From assembly GCA_027531395.1 (NCBI GenBank), contig JAPZRO010000001.1, positions 434,001-498,000 of the forward strand: a stretch of DNA of 64,000 bases, in the 5' to 3' direction. Both the position numbers and the translations under genes were made by a program. Under the pieces are notes generated by a model. It searched no databases, was not told the DNA's origin, and saw only the letters and a program-made list of their open reading frames with translations. Shown one piece after another: positions 44,567-54,629 of the stretch (within the stretch, counting starts at the first letter, position 1; every line of letters starts with the position of its first letter). Origin of the DNA: Porphyrobacter sp. (lineage in GTDB: Bacteria; Pseudomonadota; Alphaproteobacteria; Sphingomonadales; Sphingomonadaceae).

Positions 44567-45165
44567 TGGACGAGGAACCCCCGGAAGTGCACCGCGTCGA
44601 TCCCGCCGAAGCCCTCGTTCTCCTCCAGCACGCCGTTGACCGCCTTGGTCAGGCGCTGGGCGAGGCGCTTCTTGCCATCGACATCATAGACCTCGGCTTC
44701 GGTCGTGGCGGCAAGCTGGGCGAGGATCGCCGAGCGGATCGCGAGTTCGTGGTTCTTGACCCATTGCAGCACCCGCCCGTCGCGGCGGGTGGAGACCGCC
44801 AGTTCGACCTGCACCAGCCCCGGCGAATCCGCGAGGTTGGAGGTGAAGCTCTCCTCGAACGAGTAATAGACCGTGCGATACTTGCTCCCGCCCTCGCCAT
44901 AGACCGGCGCGGCGGCGTCCTTTTCCTTTTCGGCGCCGGGGACGGCATAGGGGTCTTCCTCGCCCTTCAGCACCAGCTCGGGCTCGTCGGGCTCTTCATG
45001 CGCAGTGTCGCCGCCGAACAGGCCGGCGGCAAAGGCACCATAGGCCCCGCCCGCGCCCAGCCCGAGCAGCAGCACCGCGCCGAGGACGATCTTGATCATC
45101 CCGCCCTTCTTGGACGAGCCGCTGTCCTCGCCCGCCTTTTCGGACTTGTCCTTGCCCTTGGACAT
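44563..45165 (-). CDS. fliL: Flagellar basal-body-associated protein FliL
   Basis: 200 residues. A cytosolic Lys/Ser-rich start (MSKGKDKSEKAGEDSGSSKK) is followed by one membrane helix (IKIVLGAVLLLGLGAGGAYGAF), an acidic linker and the periplasmic FliL domain ending NGVLEENEGFGGIDAVHFRGFLVQ, read across its helix and strand. FliL surrounds the stator and raises motor torque. It is coupled to fliM by a four-base overlap. Confidence 0.9.
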   Translation of the reverse strand: MSKGKDKSEKAGEDSGSSKKGGMIKIVLGAVLLLGLGAGGAYGAFAAGLFGGDTAHEEPDEPELVLKGEEDPYAVPGAEKEKDAAAPVYGEGGSKYRTVYYSFEESFTSNLADSPGLVQVELAVSTRRDGRVLQWVKNHELAIRSAILAQLAATTEAEVYDVDGKKRLAQRLTKAVNGVLEENEGFGGIDAVHFRGFLVQ

Positions 45166-45198
45166 GAAAGTTCAACTCCCTGTTGCCGCGCCGCCGGT

Positions 45199-46551
45199 TC
45201 AGGCGAACAGGCCGCGCTGGCGCTGACCCGGTGCCTCGCTCTCCGGCGCTCCGGCAGCGGTGGCGGCGTCGTCTCCGGCGCGGGCCTGCTGCTGGTTGCG
45301 CGGGTTGCTCCCGGCACCCTCTTCACGCCCTCCCGAGTGCCCCAGGTATGGTTGAGAGGAGCCTTGCCCCGACCCCTGGGAAAACCCGTAGTTGCGGTCG
45401 GAGCCGGTGCCAGAACCGGTGTGACCGCCGGTCTGGCCGCCGGTGGCAGCGCTATCGGCAGAGGCCGCGACGGCACGCTCGGCCAGCGCGGCCTGGATCG
45501 CGGGGACGAAGCCGGGATCGCGGCTCGCCAGCACCGCGCGCCAGTCCTGCGGCGCGGTGGCGGCTGCTTCGATGCGCAGCGAGACGAAGCCGAACTCGGC
45601 ATGGCGCAAGGTCATCTCGGGCCGGACAGAGCGCAGCGCCTCGCGGATCTCGCCGAGCTGGGCGATGGCGGTTTCCTGCTGGGGCGCAGGCACGCGGGCC
45701 TCGGCGCGCTCGGTGACGGGCGCGGGGGCGGCGGGCGGCATGGATTGAGCGAGCGCGGGCGCGGAAGCCTGCGGAACGGGCGCGGGGGCGGTGCCGGTGG
45801 CAGGCTGGGGCGCGGCCTCGGGGGCAGAACTGGCAAGGGCCAGACCGGCGGGCGCTTCCTCCTCGGCGGGAGAGACCGGCAGCGCGGGCAGGCCAGCGGC
45901 AGGCACTGCGGGCGCGGCGGGGGCAAGTGCAGCAGCGGGAATGGCGGGGGCAGGCGCGGCACCACCAGCGCGTGCGGGGGTGGGGATGGCTGCGGCGGCG
46001 GGGGTGGCGGCGAAGACGGGCGCGGGCAGGACCGCAGGCAGCAGCGCCAGCAGCGCCGCCTCGGGCGAAGCGGCTTCGGGCTGCTCGGAGGCACCCTCCC
46101 CGGTCCCGGCGCTTTCGGCGGCCAGCGGGGCAGGCGCGGGCGGGACGGCCAGCACCGCAACCGGGGACTGCGGCTGTGCCGGTAGCGGGGGCGCTCCGGC
46201 AGGCGGCAGATCGCTGCCGCTGTCCGGCAGGCTGGTGCCGGAGGGCGGCAAGATGGCGGGCAGCACGTCATCGCCCGCCTTCGTCCCCGTCACCAAGGAG
46301 CCAAGCGGGCGCATCACCGGAACGAGATCGGGCGCCGGGGCCGCGGGCGCGCCGCTGTCCGCCGCCACAGCGCCGGGCAGGGCCTGCGCCCCGCCGGGCA
46401 GCACGGCATCGAGCAGCCCTGCGAAATCGAGCGCCGGACGGCCCCCGCCTTCCGCTTCACTCGCGCCCGCGCCCGTCCCGCCCGCAAGCGTCTTCGGCAG
46501 CGGGGCAGCAGAAAGCGGGGTGGCGGAGAGTTCGGGCAGGAAGGGGATCAT
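45199..46551 (-). CDS. fliK: Flagellar hook-length control protein FliK
   Basis: 450 residues from ATG 46551, with AAGGAG eight bases upstream. The first 330 residues are low-complexity Ala/Pro, typical of the FliK ruler. The conserved C-terminal domain follows: ALRSVRPEMTLRHAEFGFVSLRIEA and WRAVLASRDPGFVPAI. A Gly/Ser-rich tail closes it. FliK measures the hook and flips FlhB to filament export. The FlhB partner has an altered cleavage loop (NPLH). Confidence 0.85.
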   Translation of the reverse strand: MIPFLPELSATPLSAAPLPKTLAGGTGAGASEAEGGGRPALDFAGLLDAVLPGGAQALPGAVAADSGAPAAPAPDLVPVMRPLGSLVTGTKAGDDVLPAILPPSGTSLPDSGSDLPPAGAPPLPAQPQSPVAVLAVPPAPAPLAAESAGTGEGASEQPEAASPEAALLALLPAVLPAPVFAATPAAAAIPTPARAGGAAPAPAIPAAALAPAAPAVPAAGLPALPVSPAEEEAPAGLALASSAPEAAPQPATGTAPAPVPQASAPALAQSMPPAAPAPVTERAEARVPAPQQETAIAQLGEIREALRSVRPEMTLRHAEFGFVSLRIEAAATAPQDWRAVLASRDPGFVPAIQAALAERAVAASADSAATGGQTGGHTGSGTGSDRNYGFSQGSGQGSSQPYLGHSGGREEGAGSNPRNQQQARAGDDAATAAGAPESEAPGQRQRGLFA

Positions 46552-46586
46552 CGCGGGCTCCTTGGCCTGAGGGGGAAGGTTGCCGA

Positions 46587-47012
46587 TCAGGTTTGCAACT
46601 TGCGTGCCAGCGGCACGGCATGGGCCGTTTCGCGCTTGGCCTTGAGCGTATCGAGCGCGGCGCGCGCCTCGGCCTCGCGCTCGGCAAGGCGGCGGGCGCG
46701 GGTCTCGGCAGCGGCGAGGGTTTCGGCCTGCCATGCGGACTGGCGCGCGGCATCGCCCGCGGCCTCGGCGGCGGTCACCGCCAATTGCGCGAGGCTGGCG
46801 GTGAAGGCCGATCGCGCCGCCAGCGCCGCGCCGCTGGTCGCACCCGGCTGCGGCGCGCTGGCGGCGGTAAGCTGGCGGCTGCGCGCGGCCAGCAGCTGGC
46901 TGCGCTCCTCGGCGGCGAGCGCATCGGCGAGGCCGCGCAGCGCCTGCCGCCGCGCGACCTTGGCCAGCAGCGCCTGCTTCTCGATCAGCGCAAGGCGGCG
47001 CGCCTCACGCAC
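46587..47012 (-). CDS. fliJ: Flagellar export chaperone FliJ
   Basis: 141 residues, almost entirely coiled coil with Ala, Arg and Glu heptads (AAETRARRLAEREAEARAAL). The length and position between fliK and fliI fit FliJ, which sits in the FliI hexamer and links it to FlhA. The sequence itself is low in information, so context carries the call. The start overlaps the fliI stop by eight bases. Confidence 0.8.
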   Translation of the reverse strand: MREARRLALIEKQALLAKVARRQALRGLADALAAEERSQLLAARSRQLTAASAPQPGATSGAALAARSAFTASLAQLAVTAAEAAGDAARQSAWQAETLAAAETRARRLAEREAEARAALDTLKAKRETAHAVPLARKLQT

Positions 47013-48342
47013 CCTCGGCCTCGCCCATCAGCGCGGTGAGCGCGGCATGGCTGGGGCCGAGCGCCTCGGCGGCACCCCGCTCCTGCGTCAGGAAGGCATC
47101 GATCGCACCCGACATCGCCAGCGCACTGTCGAGCTGCGGGTCGGACCCGGCGCGATAGGCCCCCATCAGCACCAGATCGCGGTTCGCCTCGCGCGTTGCG
47201 ATCAGCGCCCTGAGGCCCCGCGCGGCGCGGGCGACCTCGGGCGTAACCAGCTCGTCCATCACGCGGCTGAGCGAGGCGGGAATGTCGATCGCAGGATAGT
47301 GGCCGCGCTGCGCCAGCTCGCGCGAGAGCACGATATGCCCGTCAAGGATCGCGCGCGCCGTATCGACCACCGGATCATTGCCGTCGTCGCCATCGGCCAG
47401 CACGGTGTAGATCCCCGTCACCGCACCGCCCGTCCGCGCCGAATTGCCCGCGCGCTCGACCAGCCGCGTGATCGCCGCCAGCGCGCTAGGCGGATAGCCC
47501 CGCGCCGCACCGGGTTCGCCCAGCACCAGCGCCAGCTCGCGCGCGGCGTGGGCGACGCGGGTGAGGCTGTCGAGGATCAGCAGCACGCGCTTGCCCTGGC
47601 TGCGGAAATATTCGGCAATGGAACTGGCATATTGCGCCGCCCGCAGGCGCAGGTTGGGCGCGTGGTCGGCCGGCACCGCCACCACCACGATCCCCCCGCG
47701 CCGGTGCCCAGCCATATGCCGGTTCACGAAGTCCGAAACCTCGCGCGCGCGCTCGCCGATCAGCGCGACCACGGTGACGTCGGCGACGGCATGGCCCGCG
47801 ATGGTATCGACCAGCACCGACTTGCCCACGCCCGATCCCGCCATGATCCCGAGCCGCTGGCCGACGCCCATCGTCGCCAGCGCATTGATCGCCCGCACGC
47901 CGCAGTCGAAGGGATGTTCGACACTGGCGCGTTCGAGCGCGCCCTCGCGTGTGCCCGCGAGCGGCCAGGCGTGGGGCAGATCGGGGCGCGGGCCGCCGTC
48001 GATAGGCTCGCCCAGCGCATCGACCGCGCGTCCGAGCAGCGCCTCGCCGACCCGCACCTCGCCCGGATGTCCCAGCCCCCGCACGCCCGCACGCGGTCGC
48101 AGCAGCATGGTGTCGCCGAGCAGCATCATCAGCGAATGGCCGGCTCGGAACCCGATCACCTCGGCGAGGCACTCGCTGTCCGCACCATTTTCGACCACAC
48201 CAAGCGAGCCGACCGGCAGCGGCAGGCCCGCGACCTCGATCAGCCCGCCGTCGCAGGCGACGACGCGGCCCATGCGCACCGGCCCCGCTTCCGGGCGCGC
48301 GGCGCGCATCCGGGCGAGATCGAGCTGGAGTTCGGCGATCAT
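47005..48342 (-). CDS. fliI: Flagellum-specific ATPase FliI
   Basis: 445 residues from ATG 48342, overlapping the fliH stop (ATGA). Walker A AGSGVGKS is at 168-175. VVALIGERAREVSDFV and RVLLILDSLTRVAHAARE (Walker B region) follow, then GAVTGIYTVLADGDDGNDP and a SRVMDELVTPE stretch. FliI energises and orders export by the flagellar type III apparatus and resembles the F1 beta subunit. All catalytic motifs are intact. Confidence 0.95.
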   Translation of the reverse strand: MIAELQLDLARMRAARPEAGPVRMGRVVACDGGLIEVAGLPLPVGSLGVVENGADSECLAEVIGFRAGHSLMMLLGDTMLLRPRAGVRGLGHPGEVRVGEALLGRAVDALGEPIDGGPRPDLPHAWPLAGTREGALERASVEHPFDCGVRAINALATMGVGQRLGIMAGSGVGKSVLVDTIAGHAVADVTVVALIGERAREVSDFVNRHMAGHRRGGIVVVAVPADHAPNLRLRAAQYASSIAEYFRSQGKRVLLILDSLTRVAHAARELALVLGEPGAARGYPPSALAAITRLVERAGNSARTGGAVTGIYTVLADGDDGNDPVVDTARAILDGHIVLSRELAQRGHYPAIDIPASLSRVMDELVTPEVARAARGLRALIATREANRDLVLMGAYRAGSDPQLDSALAMSGAIDAFLTQERGAAEALGPSHAALTALMGEAEGA

Positions 48343-48986
48343 CCGCGCACCGCCGCAGCAATCGCGCGGCGCCAGTCGGCCGGCCTGTCGCGCACCGCGC
48401 CGTCCGGCCCTTCGAGCAGCAATCCGCCCGGCTCCATCGCGCTGTCGGCGATCACGGTCCAGTCCGCCAGCGCCTCGGGCGCGATGGCCGCGATATCCTC
48501 GGGATGGAGATGCAGCCGCAGCGCCGCCGGTGCCCCGCCGATCCGCGCCGCGGCGGTGCGGCACCGCACCAGCAGCGCCGCGCGGTCGGCGGCATGGTCA
48601 GCCAGCACGCGATCGCACAGCGCGATCACGGTGTCGGCAAGGTCCGCCGCGAGCACCTCGCTCGCCGCCGCGTCGAGCGTGCGGAAGGCAAGCCGCAGCG
48701 CGCGCTGGCGGGCGGCGTGAAGCTCGGCCTCGGCCAGCGCGGCGGCGCGACCCGCGGCCTCGCCATCGGCAAAAGCCTGCGCCAGCGCATCGGGGGCCGG
48801 GTCGGCCAACGGCGCAGGCGCAGGCCCGGGCTCCGGCATGGCTTCGGGCGCAGGCGGCTGCTCGGCCTCCACCACACCCGGCAGGACCTCGCGGAAATCC
48901 TGCGGCTCGCCGAGCAGCGCCACCCAGCCGGGCGGCGGCGCTCCGGCATCGGCCAGCGCGCCGAGCCAGTCAGACGAATTCGGCAC
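48339..48986 (-). CDS. fliH: Flagellar assembly protein FliH
   Basis: 215 residues. A Pro/Ala-rich start is followed by an Ala-rich helical stretch (DALAQAFADGEAAGRAAALAEAELHAARQ, read over several turns) and a C-terminal domain with VIALCDRVLADHAADRAALL and GGLLLEGPDGAVRDRPADWRRAI. FliH dimers bind FliI and anchor it to FliN. The start overlaps the fliG end by 17 bases. Typical of the family in length and organisation. Confidence 0.85.
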   Translation of the reverse strand: MPNSSDWLGALADAGAPPPGWVALLGEPQDFREVLPGVVEAEQPPAPEAMPEPGPAPAPLADPAPDALAQAFADGEAAGRAAALAEAELHAARQRALRLAFRTLDAAASEVLAADLADTVIALCDRVLADHAADRAALLVRCRTAAARIGGAPAALRLHLHPEDIAAIAPEALADWTVIADSAMEPGGLLLEGPDGAVRDRPADWRRAIAAAVRG

Positions 48987-50013
48987 TGCCGCTTCCGATC
49001 ACGATCTCGCCCGCTTCGGCAAGGCCGCGCGCAATGACGACGATGGCCTTCTGGGCGGCGGCGACATCGGCCTTCGACAGGCGACCGCGCAGTTCGATCT
49101 CGTCGCGCACGCCGTCCGCCGCGCGGCTCGACATGGCGGCGAAGAAGGGCGCGCGCTGGTCTTCCTTGAGGCCCTTGAGCGCATCGACCAGCTTCTCGTT
49201 GTCGACATCGCGCAGGAGCCTGCCCATCGACATCGGATCGAGCGCGAGCAGCATCTCGAAGGTGAACAGCTCCTCCTCGATCTGCGCGGCAAGCGGCCCG
49301 TCGCGTTCGGCGATGGCGGGCAGCACCACATTGCGCATATCCCCGGCGGCGAGGTTGATGAGGTTCGCCGCCTCGCGCGGACCGCCCAGCGCCAGCGCCG
49401 CCGCGCCGAAGGTGGCGGTGATGCGCTGGGTCAGCAGGGTGTCGATGGTGGCGATGGCGGAGGCCGAGATCGGCCCGCTCTTCGCCACCCGCTCGACCAC
49501 CATCGCCTGAAGCGCGCGCGGCAGCGCGGCGAGCACTTCGGCGGCGGGTTCGGGTTCGATCAGCAGCAGCAGCGCGGCGATCACCTGCGGGTGTTCGTCC
49601 GCGATCAGGCGGACCAGCACCGGCGGCACCAGCCAGCGCGCCATCTCGACCGAGCGCGGGCGCGCGTCGGGCTCGATCCGCTGCATCATGCTGTCCGCCC
49701 GCGCCGGGCCGAGCGCCTTGTCGAGCATGGTGCGCACCCGGTCGGTCCGGCCGCGCTGGGGCAGCAGCTCGCGCTCGGCCTCGCTGGCAAAGTCGGCCAG
49801 CGCCTCGGCCATGCGCGGCTGGTCGATCTCGCCCAGCGCCATCATTGCCGCGCCGAGGCGTTCGAGTTCGGGCGGCGACAGGCGGCCGAGGATCGCGCTG
49901 GCCTCCTCGTCGCCGAGCAGCATCAGGAACACCGCCGCGCGGTCGATCCGGCTCAGCAGGCGCTCGGGCGCGGTCTCGGGGAGGGTGTCGTCAGGGGCAA
50001 GATCGAGGTTCAT
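48970..50013 (-). CDS. fliG: Flagellar motor switch protein FliG
   Basis: 347 residues with the three FliG domains. The middle domain carries the EHPQ motif (LIADEHPQVIAALLL). The C-terminal torque domain reads MLLALDPMSMGRLLRDVDNEKLVDALKG, read across its helices, and SSRAADGVRDEIELRG with the charged residues that contact the stator. FliG couples MotA rotation to the C ring. It overlaps the fliF stop by four bases. Confidence 0.93.
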   Translation of the reverse strand: MNLDLAPDDTLPETAPERLLSRIDRAAVFLMLLGDEEASAILGRLSPPELERLGAAMMALGEIDQPRMAEALADFASEAERELLPQRGRTDRVRTMLDKALGPARADSMMQRIEPDARPRSVEMARWLVPPVLVRLIADEHPQVIAALLLLIEPEPAAEVLAALPRALQAMVVERVAKSGPISASAIATIDTLLTQRITATFGAAALALGGPREAANLINLAAGDMRNVVLPAIAERDGPLAAQIEEELFTFEMLLALDPMSMGRLLRDVDNEKLVDALKGLKEDQRAPFFAAMSSRAADGVRDEIELRGRLSKADVAAAQKAIVVIARGLAEAGEIVIGSGSAEFV

Positions 50014-51683
50014 GACGCGCTCCCCTCCGGCTGGGTGTCATCGGGCGCGGCGAGCATCCGCTGGAGCGCCTCGGCGGCGCGTTCGGGCTGGCTGGTGGCA
50101 AGCCTGCGGGCGAGTTCCACCTGGCGCGGCAGATCGCCGAGCGCCGTGGCGGCGGCCATCGCCGGGAGCACGTCGGCCGGGGCGACATCTTCGCTCTCGG
50201 CCTCGGCCAGCGCGGGCAGCGCTGCCTCGTCGGCGGCGGCAGCGGGCGCTTCGTCCTTGCCCTTGCCCTTGAGCCTGCCGATCAGCGGGCGCACCGCCAG
50301 CAGCAGCACCAGCAGCACCGCCAGCAAGGCCGTGCCGTAGCGCACCAGCATGGCGAACCACGGCTGCTCGTAGAAGGCGGGGGCCTCCATCTCGCTCGGC
50401 TCGAACTTGCTCGCCACCACCTCGACCTGATCGCCGCGCGCCGTATCCGCGCCCACCGCCGCGCCGACCAGCGCTTCGAGCTGGGCCGCGGTCATCGGGG
50501 CGGCCTGCTTGAGCGCGGCATCGCTCACCGCGACCGCGACCGAGAGCCGCGTCAGGCCGCCCGGACGGGTGCTGGTGACCGCGACTTCGCGCCCCAGTTC
50601 ATAGCTGCGCTCGGAGGCGCTTTCGGTGTCGGTCGCCTGCGCGGTGGCGGGCGGGGCGGGCTGCGGCGGGCCGTCGACCAGCTGGGCCTGCGGCGGCGGC
50701 GTGTTGGCGGGAACCCCCGGCACCCCACCCGCCGGGCCGGCGCCGGTGCGGCTGGCATTGCGCTCGCTTTCGGAGCGCACCACGCCTTCCTTCTCGTAGG
50801 TCTCGCGCGCCGAGGTCACCTCGTTCTGGTCGAGCGCGACCTGCACCTCGGCGGAGTAATTGCCCTCGCCCAGCAGCGGCAGCAGCAGGGTGTCGATCTG
50901 CTCGCGCAGCTTGGCCTCGTGCTCGCGCTGGAGCAGCAGCGGTTCCAGATTGTCCTCGCGCGGGGAGGACAGCAGCCGCCCGTTCTGGTCGACCACCCGC
51001 ACCGCATCCGCGCTCATCCCCGGCACCGAGGCGGCGACGAGATTGACGATCGCCTCGACTTGGCTCTGCGACAGGCTGCGCCCGTTCACCAGCCGCACCA
51101 TCACCGAGGCGCTGGGCGGATTGTTCTCGCGCACGAACACCGATCTTTCGGGCGTGGCCAAGTGGACGCGCACAGATTCGATCCCGTCGATCTCGCGGAT
51201 CGTCAGCATCAGCTCGCGTTCGCGCGCCAGGCGCAGGCGCTCGCCTTCGAGCGTGCGCGAGGTGCCGAGCGGCATCGCGTCGAGCATCGCTTCGGCTCCC
51301 TCGGGCGCGGCGATCCCGGCATTGCTCGCGACCAGCATCTTGGCGCGGTAGACATCGTCCTCGGCGACCGAGAGCGCGCCGGTCTGGTTGTCGATCGCAT
51401 AGGCGATCCCGCCCGCTTCGAGCGTTTCGACCACCTTGGCGCGCTCGGCATCGGTGAGGCTGCTGTAGAGCACCCGGTCAGGCCCGGAGGCGAGGGTCAT
51501 CCAAAGGGCACCGGCCGCCGCCAGCGCGCCCACGCCCGCCAGCATCGGCAGCGCGCGCGAGAGGGCGGGCTGGCCGATGAACCCGGCGACGGGCTCGGGC
51601 AGCAGAGTGCGCCAGGTCGCCTGCGGCGGCGCGGCGGGAAGGCCCGCAGGTTCGGCAGGAACGGGAAGGCTTGCTTCGGCCAT
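50010..51683 (-). CDS. fliF: Flagellar MS-ring protein FliF
   Basis: 557 residues. Two membrane segments flank a large periplasmic part: LPMLAGVGALAAAGALWMTLA at the N terminus and WFAMLVRYGTALLAVLLVLLLAVRPLI near residue 430. The periplasmic ring-building motifs include VLYSSLTDAERAKVVETLEAGGI and RSVFVRENNPPSASVMVRL. FliF builds the MS ring on which the motor and export gate assemble. Family length and layout are normal. Confidence 0.94.
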   Translation of the reverse strand: MAEASLPVPAEPAGLPAAPPQATWRTLLPEPVAGFIGQPALSRALPMLAGVGALAAAGALWMTLASGPDRVLYSSLTDAERAKVVETLEAGGIAYAIDNQTGALSVAEDDVYRAKMLVASNAGIAAPEGAEAMLDAMPLGTSRTLEGERLRLARERELMLTIREIDGIESVRVHLATPERSVFVRENNPPSASVMVRLVNGRSLSQSQVEAIVNLVAASVPGMSADAVRVVDQNGRLLSSPREDNLEPLLLQREHEAKLREQIDTLLLPLLGEGNYSAEVQVALDQNEVTSARETYEKEGVVRSESERNASRTGAGPAGGVPGVPANTPPPQAQLVDGPPQPAPPATAQATDTESASERSYELGREVAVTSTRPGGLTRLSVAVAVSDAALKQAAPMTAAQLEALVGAAVGADTARGDQVEVVASKFEPSEMEAPAFYEQPWFAMLVRYGTALLAVLLVLLLAVRPLIGRLKGKGKDEAPAAAADEAALPALAEAESEDVAPADVLPAMAAATALGDLPRQVELARRLATSQPERAAEALQRMLAAPDDTQPEGSAS

Positions 51684-51687
51684 CTAC

Positions 51688-52043
51688 TCAGCCTCCCATC
51701 CGCATGATGTCCTGGTAGGCGGTGAGCAGCTTGTTGCGCACCTGCAAGGTCGCCTCGAAGGCGACGCCTGCTTCCTGCCGGGCGAGCATGACTTCGGCGA
51801 TGTCGGTCACAGCCCCACGCTCGTAGGCGACCTGCATGTCGGACGAGCGCTGCTGCACCGCGTTGACCTGCTTGAGCGCATTGCCGAGCGTGTCGGCGAA
51901 GCCGGCGGCAGGCGAGGGCGCGGGGCCGGCGGCGCGCGGGGCATCGCTCGCGGCACGCACGTCCTGCAAGGCGGCGCTGCGGGCGAGCACCTGTTGGCGC
52001 AGCGCCATGACGTCAGCGGGGCCGAAACCGGGACGGATCACGC

Positions 52044-52047
<4 letters not shown>
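51688..52047 (-). CDS. fliE: Flagellar hook-basal body protein FliE
   Basis: 119 residues. The C-terminal FliE domain has FADTLGNALKQVNAVQQRSSDMQVAYERG and VMLARQEAGVAFEATLQVRNKLLTAYQDIMRM, both read across helices. FliE joins the MS ring to the proximal rod. The start overlaps the stop of the sigma-54 activator gene by four bases, so the activator belongs to the same transcript. Confidence 0.92.
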
Positions 52048-53339
<1,292 letters not shown>

Positions 53340-53410
53340 GCTGGCCCCTGTGTCTGGTCCGGGTGACGTTTCCCGGTGGCAATCCATTGCCGCGCGGACG
53401 TCCAAGATGT

Positions 53411-53426
53411 TGCAAATTTAAGCCCC
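53411..53426 (-). promoter_or_regulatory. Candidate sigma-54 promoter of the flagellar operon
   Basis: On the minus strand GG (53425-53424) and GC (53413-53412) are ten bases apart with TTTGCA at the -12 side, matching the GG-N10-GC rule. The CAC after the -24 GG is not conserved. The start site would fall near 53400, about 60 bases before the activator gene. Confidence 0.4.
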
Positions 53427-53540
53427 CGTAGCTTCACCTAGTCGGTACCGGCCGCACACGGAGAGCAGGGGCGCAACGCGCGCGTGAAGGCCGGCAGGGC
53501 GGGCGGCGAGGGTTTGCCGGGGGCGAAAAATCCGGCCGCT

Positions 53541-53566
53541 TAAACATCCCGGCATGCGGCCGCTCT
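53541..53566 (+). promoter_or_regulatory. Weak candidate sigma-28-like promoter of fliC
   Basis: TAAA (53541-53544), a 14-base gap and GCCGCTCT (53559-53566) resemble TAAA-N15-GCCGATAA. Five of eight bases fit the -10 and the spacer is one short. It lies 57 bases before the flagellin start. Confidence 0.25.
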
Positions 53567-53622
53567 AATGGCCAGCAGCGACGGGCGTGTTCGTCCTGCC
53601 TGACCATTCGGGAGTTTCGACA

Positions 53623-54438
53623 ATGAACGTGATCAACACCAATATCTCCGCCCTGCGCGCCACAAATGCCAGCGTTTCGGCCGGCAAGATGCTCGGCACC
53701 GCGATGGAGCGCCTGTCGTCGGGCAAGCGCATCAACTCGGCCAAGGACGACGCCGCCGGTCTGGCGATTGCCGCTTCGATGACCTCGCAGATCCGCGGGA
53801 TGCAGCAGGGCGTGCGCAACGCCAATGACGGCATCTCGCTGGCGCAGACCGCTGAAGGCGCCCTCGATGAAGTGACCAACATGCTCCAGCGGATGCGTGA
53901 ACTGTCGGTGCAGAAGGCGAACGAGACCTATTCGACCGACGACATCGCCAACATCGAAGCCGAACAGGATGCGCTCGCCGCCCAGATCACCGAGGTGGTG
54001 GAGAACACCGAGTTCAACGGCATCAACCTGTTCTCGACCGCGACCAACACCATCACCATCCAGGCCGGTGCGACCGCGAACGACACGATCGACATCACCC
54101 TGCCGGAACTCGATGTGGCGGCCGGTTCGCTCGCCGCGGTCGTGACCGGCGGTGCGGCGGTCGCGACGGCCACGCTCGCCCAGTACGACACCGCGATCGG
54201 TGCCGTCACCACGGCGCGGGCCGATCTGGGTGCGGTGCAGAACCGGCTGGAATCGGCGGTGAACAACCTCACCAACGTCTCGACCAACCTCACCGACGCG
54301 CGTTCGCGGATCGAGGACACCGACTATTCGGCGGAAACCACCGCGCTCGCCAAGGCGCAGATCCTCGGCCAGGCCAGCACGGCGATGCTGGCCCAGGCCA
54401 ACCAGTCGCAGCAGAACGTGCTCTCGCTGCTGCGTTAA
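53623..54438 (+). CDS. fliC: Flagellin
   Basis: 271 residues from ATG 53623, with GGGAG at 53610-53614. The N-terminal D0/D1 part ([13 protein letters not shown], then [19 protein letters not shown]) and the C-terminal part ([22 protein letters not shown], then LSLLR) are conserved. Only a short variable centre of about 80 residues separates them, so the outer D2/D3 domains are nearly absent. It is the filament subunit, exported by the FliPQR/FlhB apparatus and capped by FliD. It is divergent from the flagellar operon and followed by a strong terminator. Confidence 0.96.
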   Translation: MNVINTNISALRATNASVSAGKMLGTAMERLSSGKRINSAKDDAAGLAIAASMTSQIRGMQQGVRNANDGISLAQTAEGALDEVTNMLQRMRELSVQKANETYSTDDIANIEAEQDALAAQITEVVENTEFNGINLFSTATNTITIQAGATANDTIDITLPELDVAAGSLAAVVTGGAAVATATLAQYDTAIGAVTTARADLGAVQNRLESAVNNLTNVSTNLTDARSRIEDTDYSAETTALAKAQILGQASTAMLAQANQSQQNVLSLLR

Positions 54439-54483
54439 GTCTCCCCGCGTCGTCTATCGCCCTCCCCTGCGAAGGCGACCCCC

Positions 54484-54511
54484 AAGCCCGGAGCCGCACG
54501 GCTCCGGGCTT
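54484..54511 (+). terminator. Rho-independent terminator of fliC
   Basis: Perfect 12-bp stem AAGCCCGGAGCC (54484-54495) and GGCTCCGGGCTT (54500-54511) with a GCAC loop, followed by TT. Confidence 0.88.
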
Positions 54512-54629
54512 TTCGCGTGGCTGGCTGCAAGGCGGGAGGTGTTGGCGCAAAAGCGGTTCGCGGCCTGCCCAATCGGTGGTAATGTCGGCCTCGGGGACGA
54601 TGCCCGGACAGCATCGGCACGGGAGGGAA

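Noticed and set aside
44458..46185. 575-residue Gly-rich plus-strand frame across fliM, fliL and fliK
   Set aside because: It spans three flagellar genes in antisense and has only low-complexity sequence.
47561..49510. 649-residue plus-strand frame opposite fliI, fliH and fliG
   Set aside because: Arg/Ser/Pro-rich shadow of three well-identified genes.
53411..53419. TTTGCAAC on the minus strand as a third ScfR-type element
   Set aside because: Single core with a mismatch and no second core 15 bp away; it is better explained as the -12 part of the sigma-54 candidate.
53501..53520. Sigma-54 promoter for fliC around GGCGAGGGTTTGCC
   Set aside because: GG and GC are nine bases apart instead of ten; sigma-54 promoters do not tolerate that spacing. 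A CGGC/GCCG pair here might be an activator site, but one copy is not enough.
54568..54576. CCCAATCGG as another copy of the palindrome
   Set aside because: Only the left half is present.
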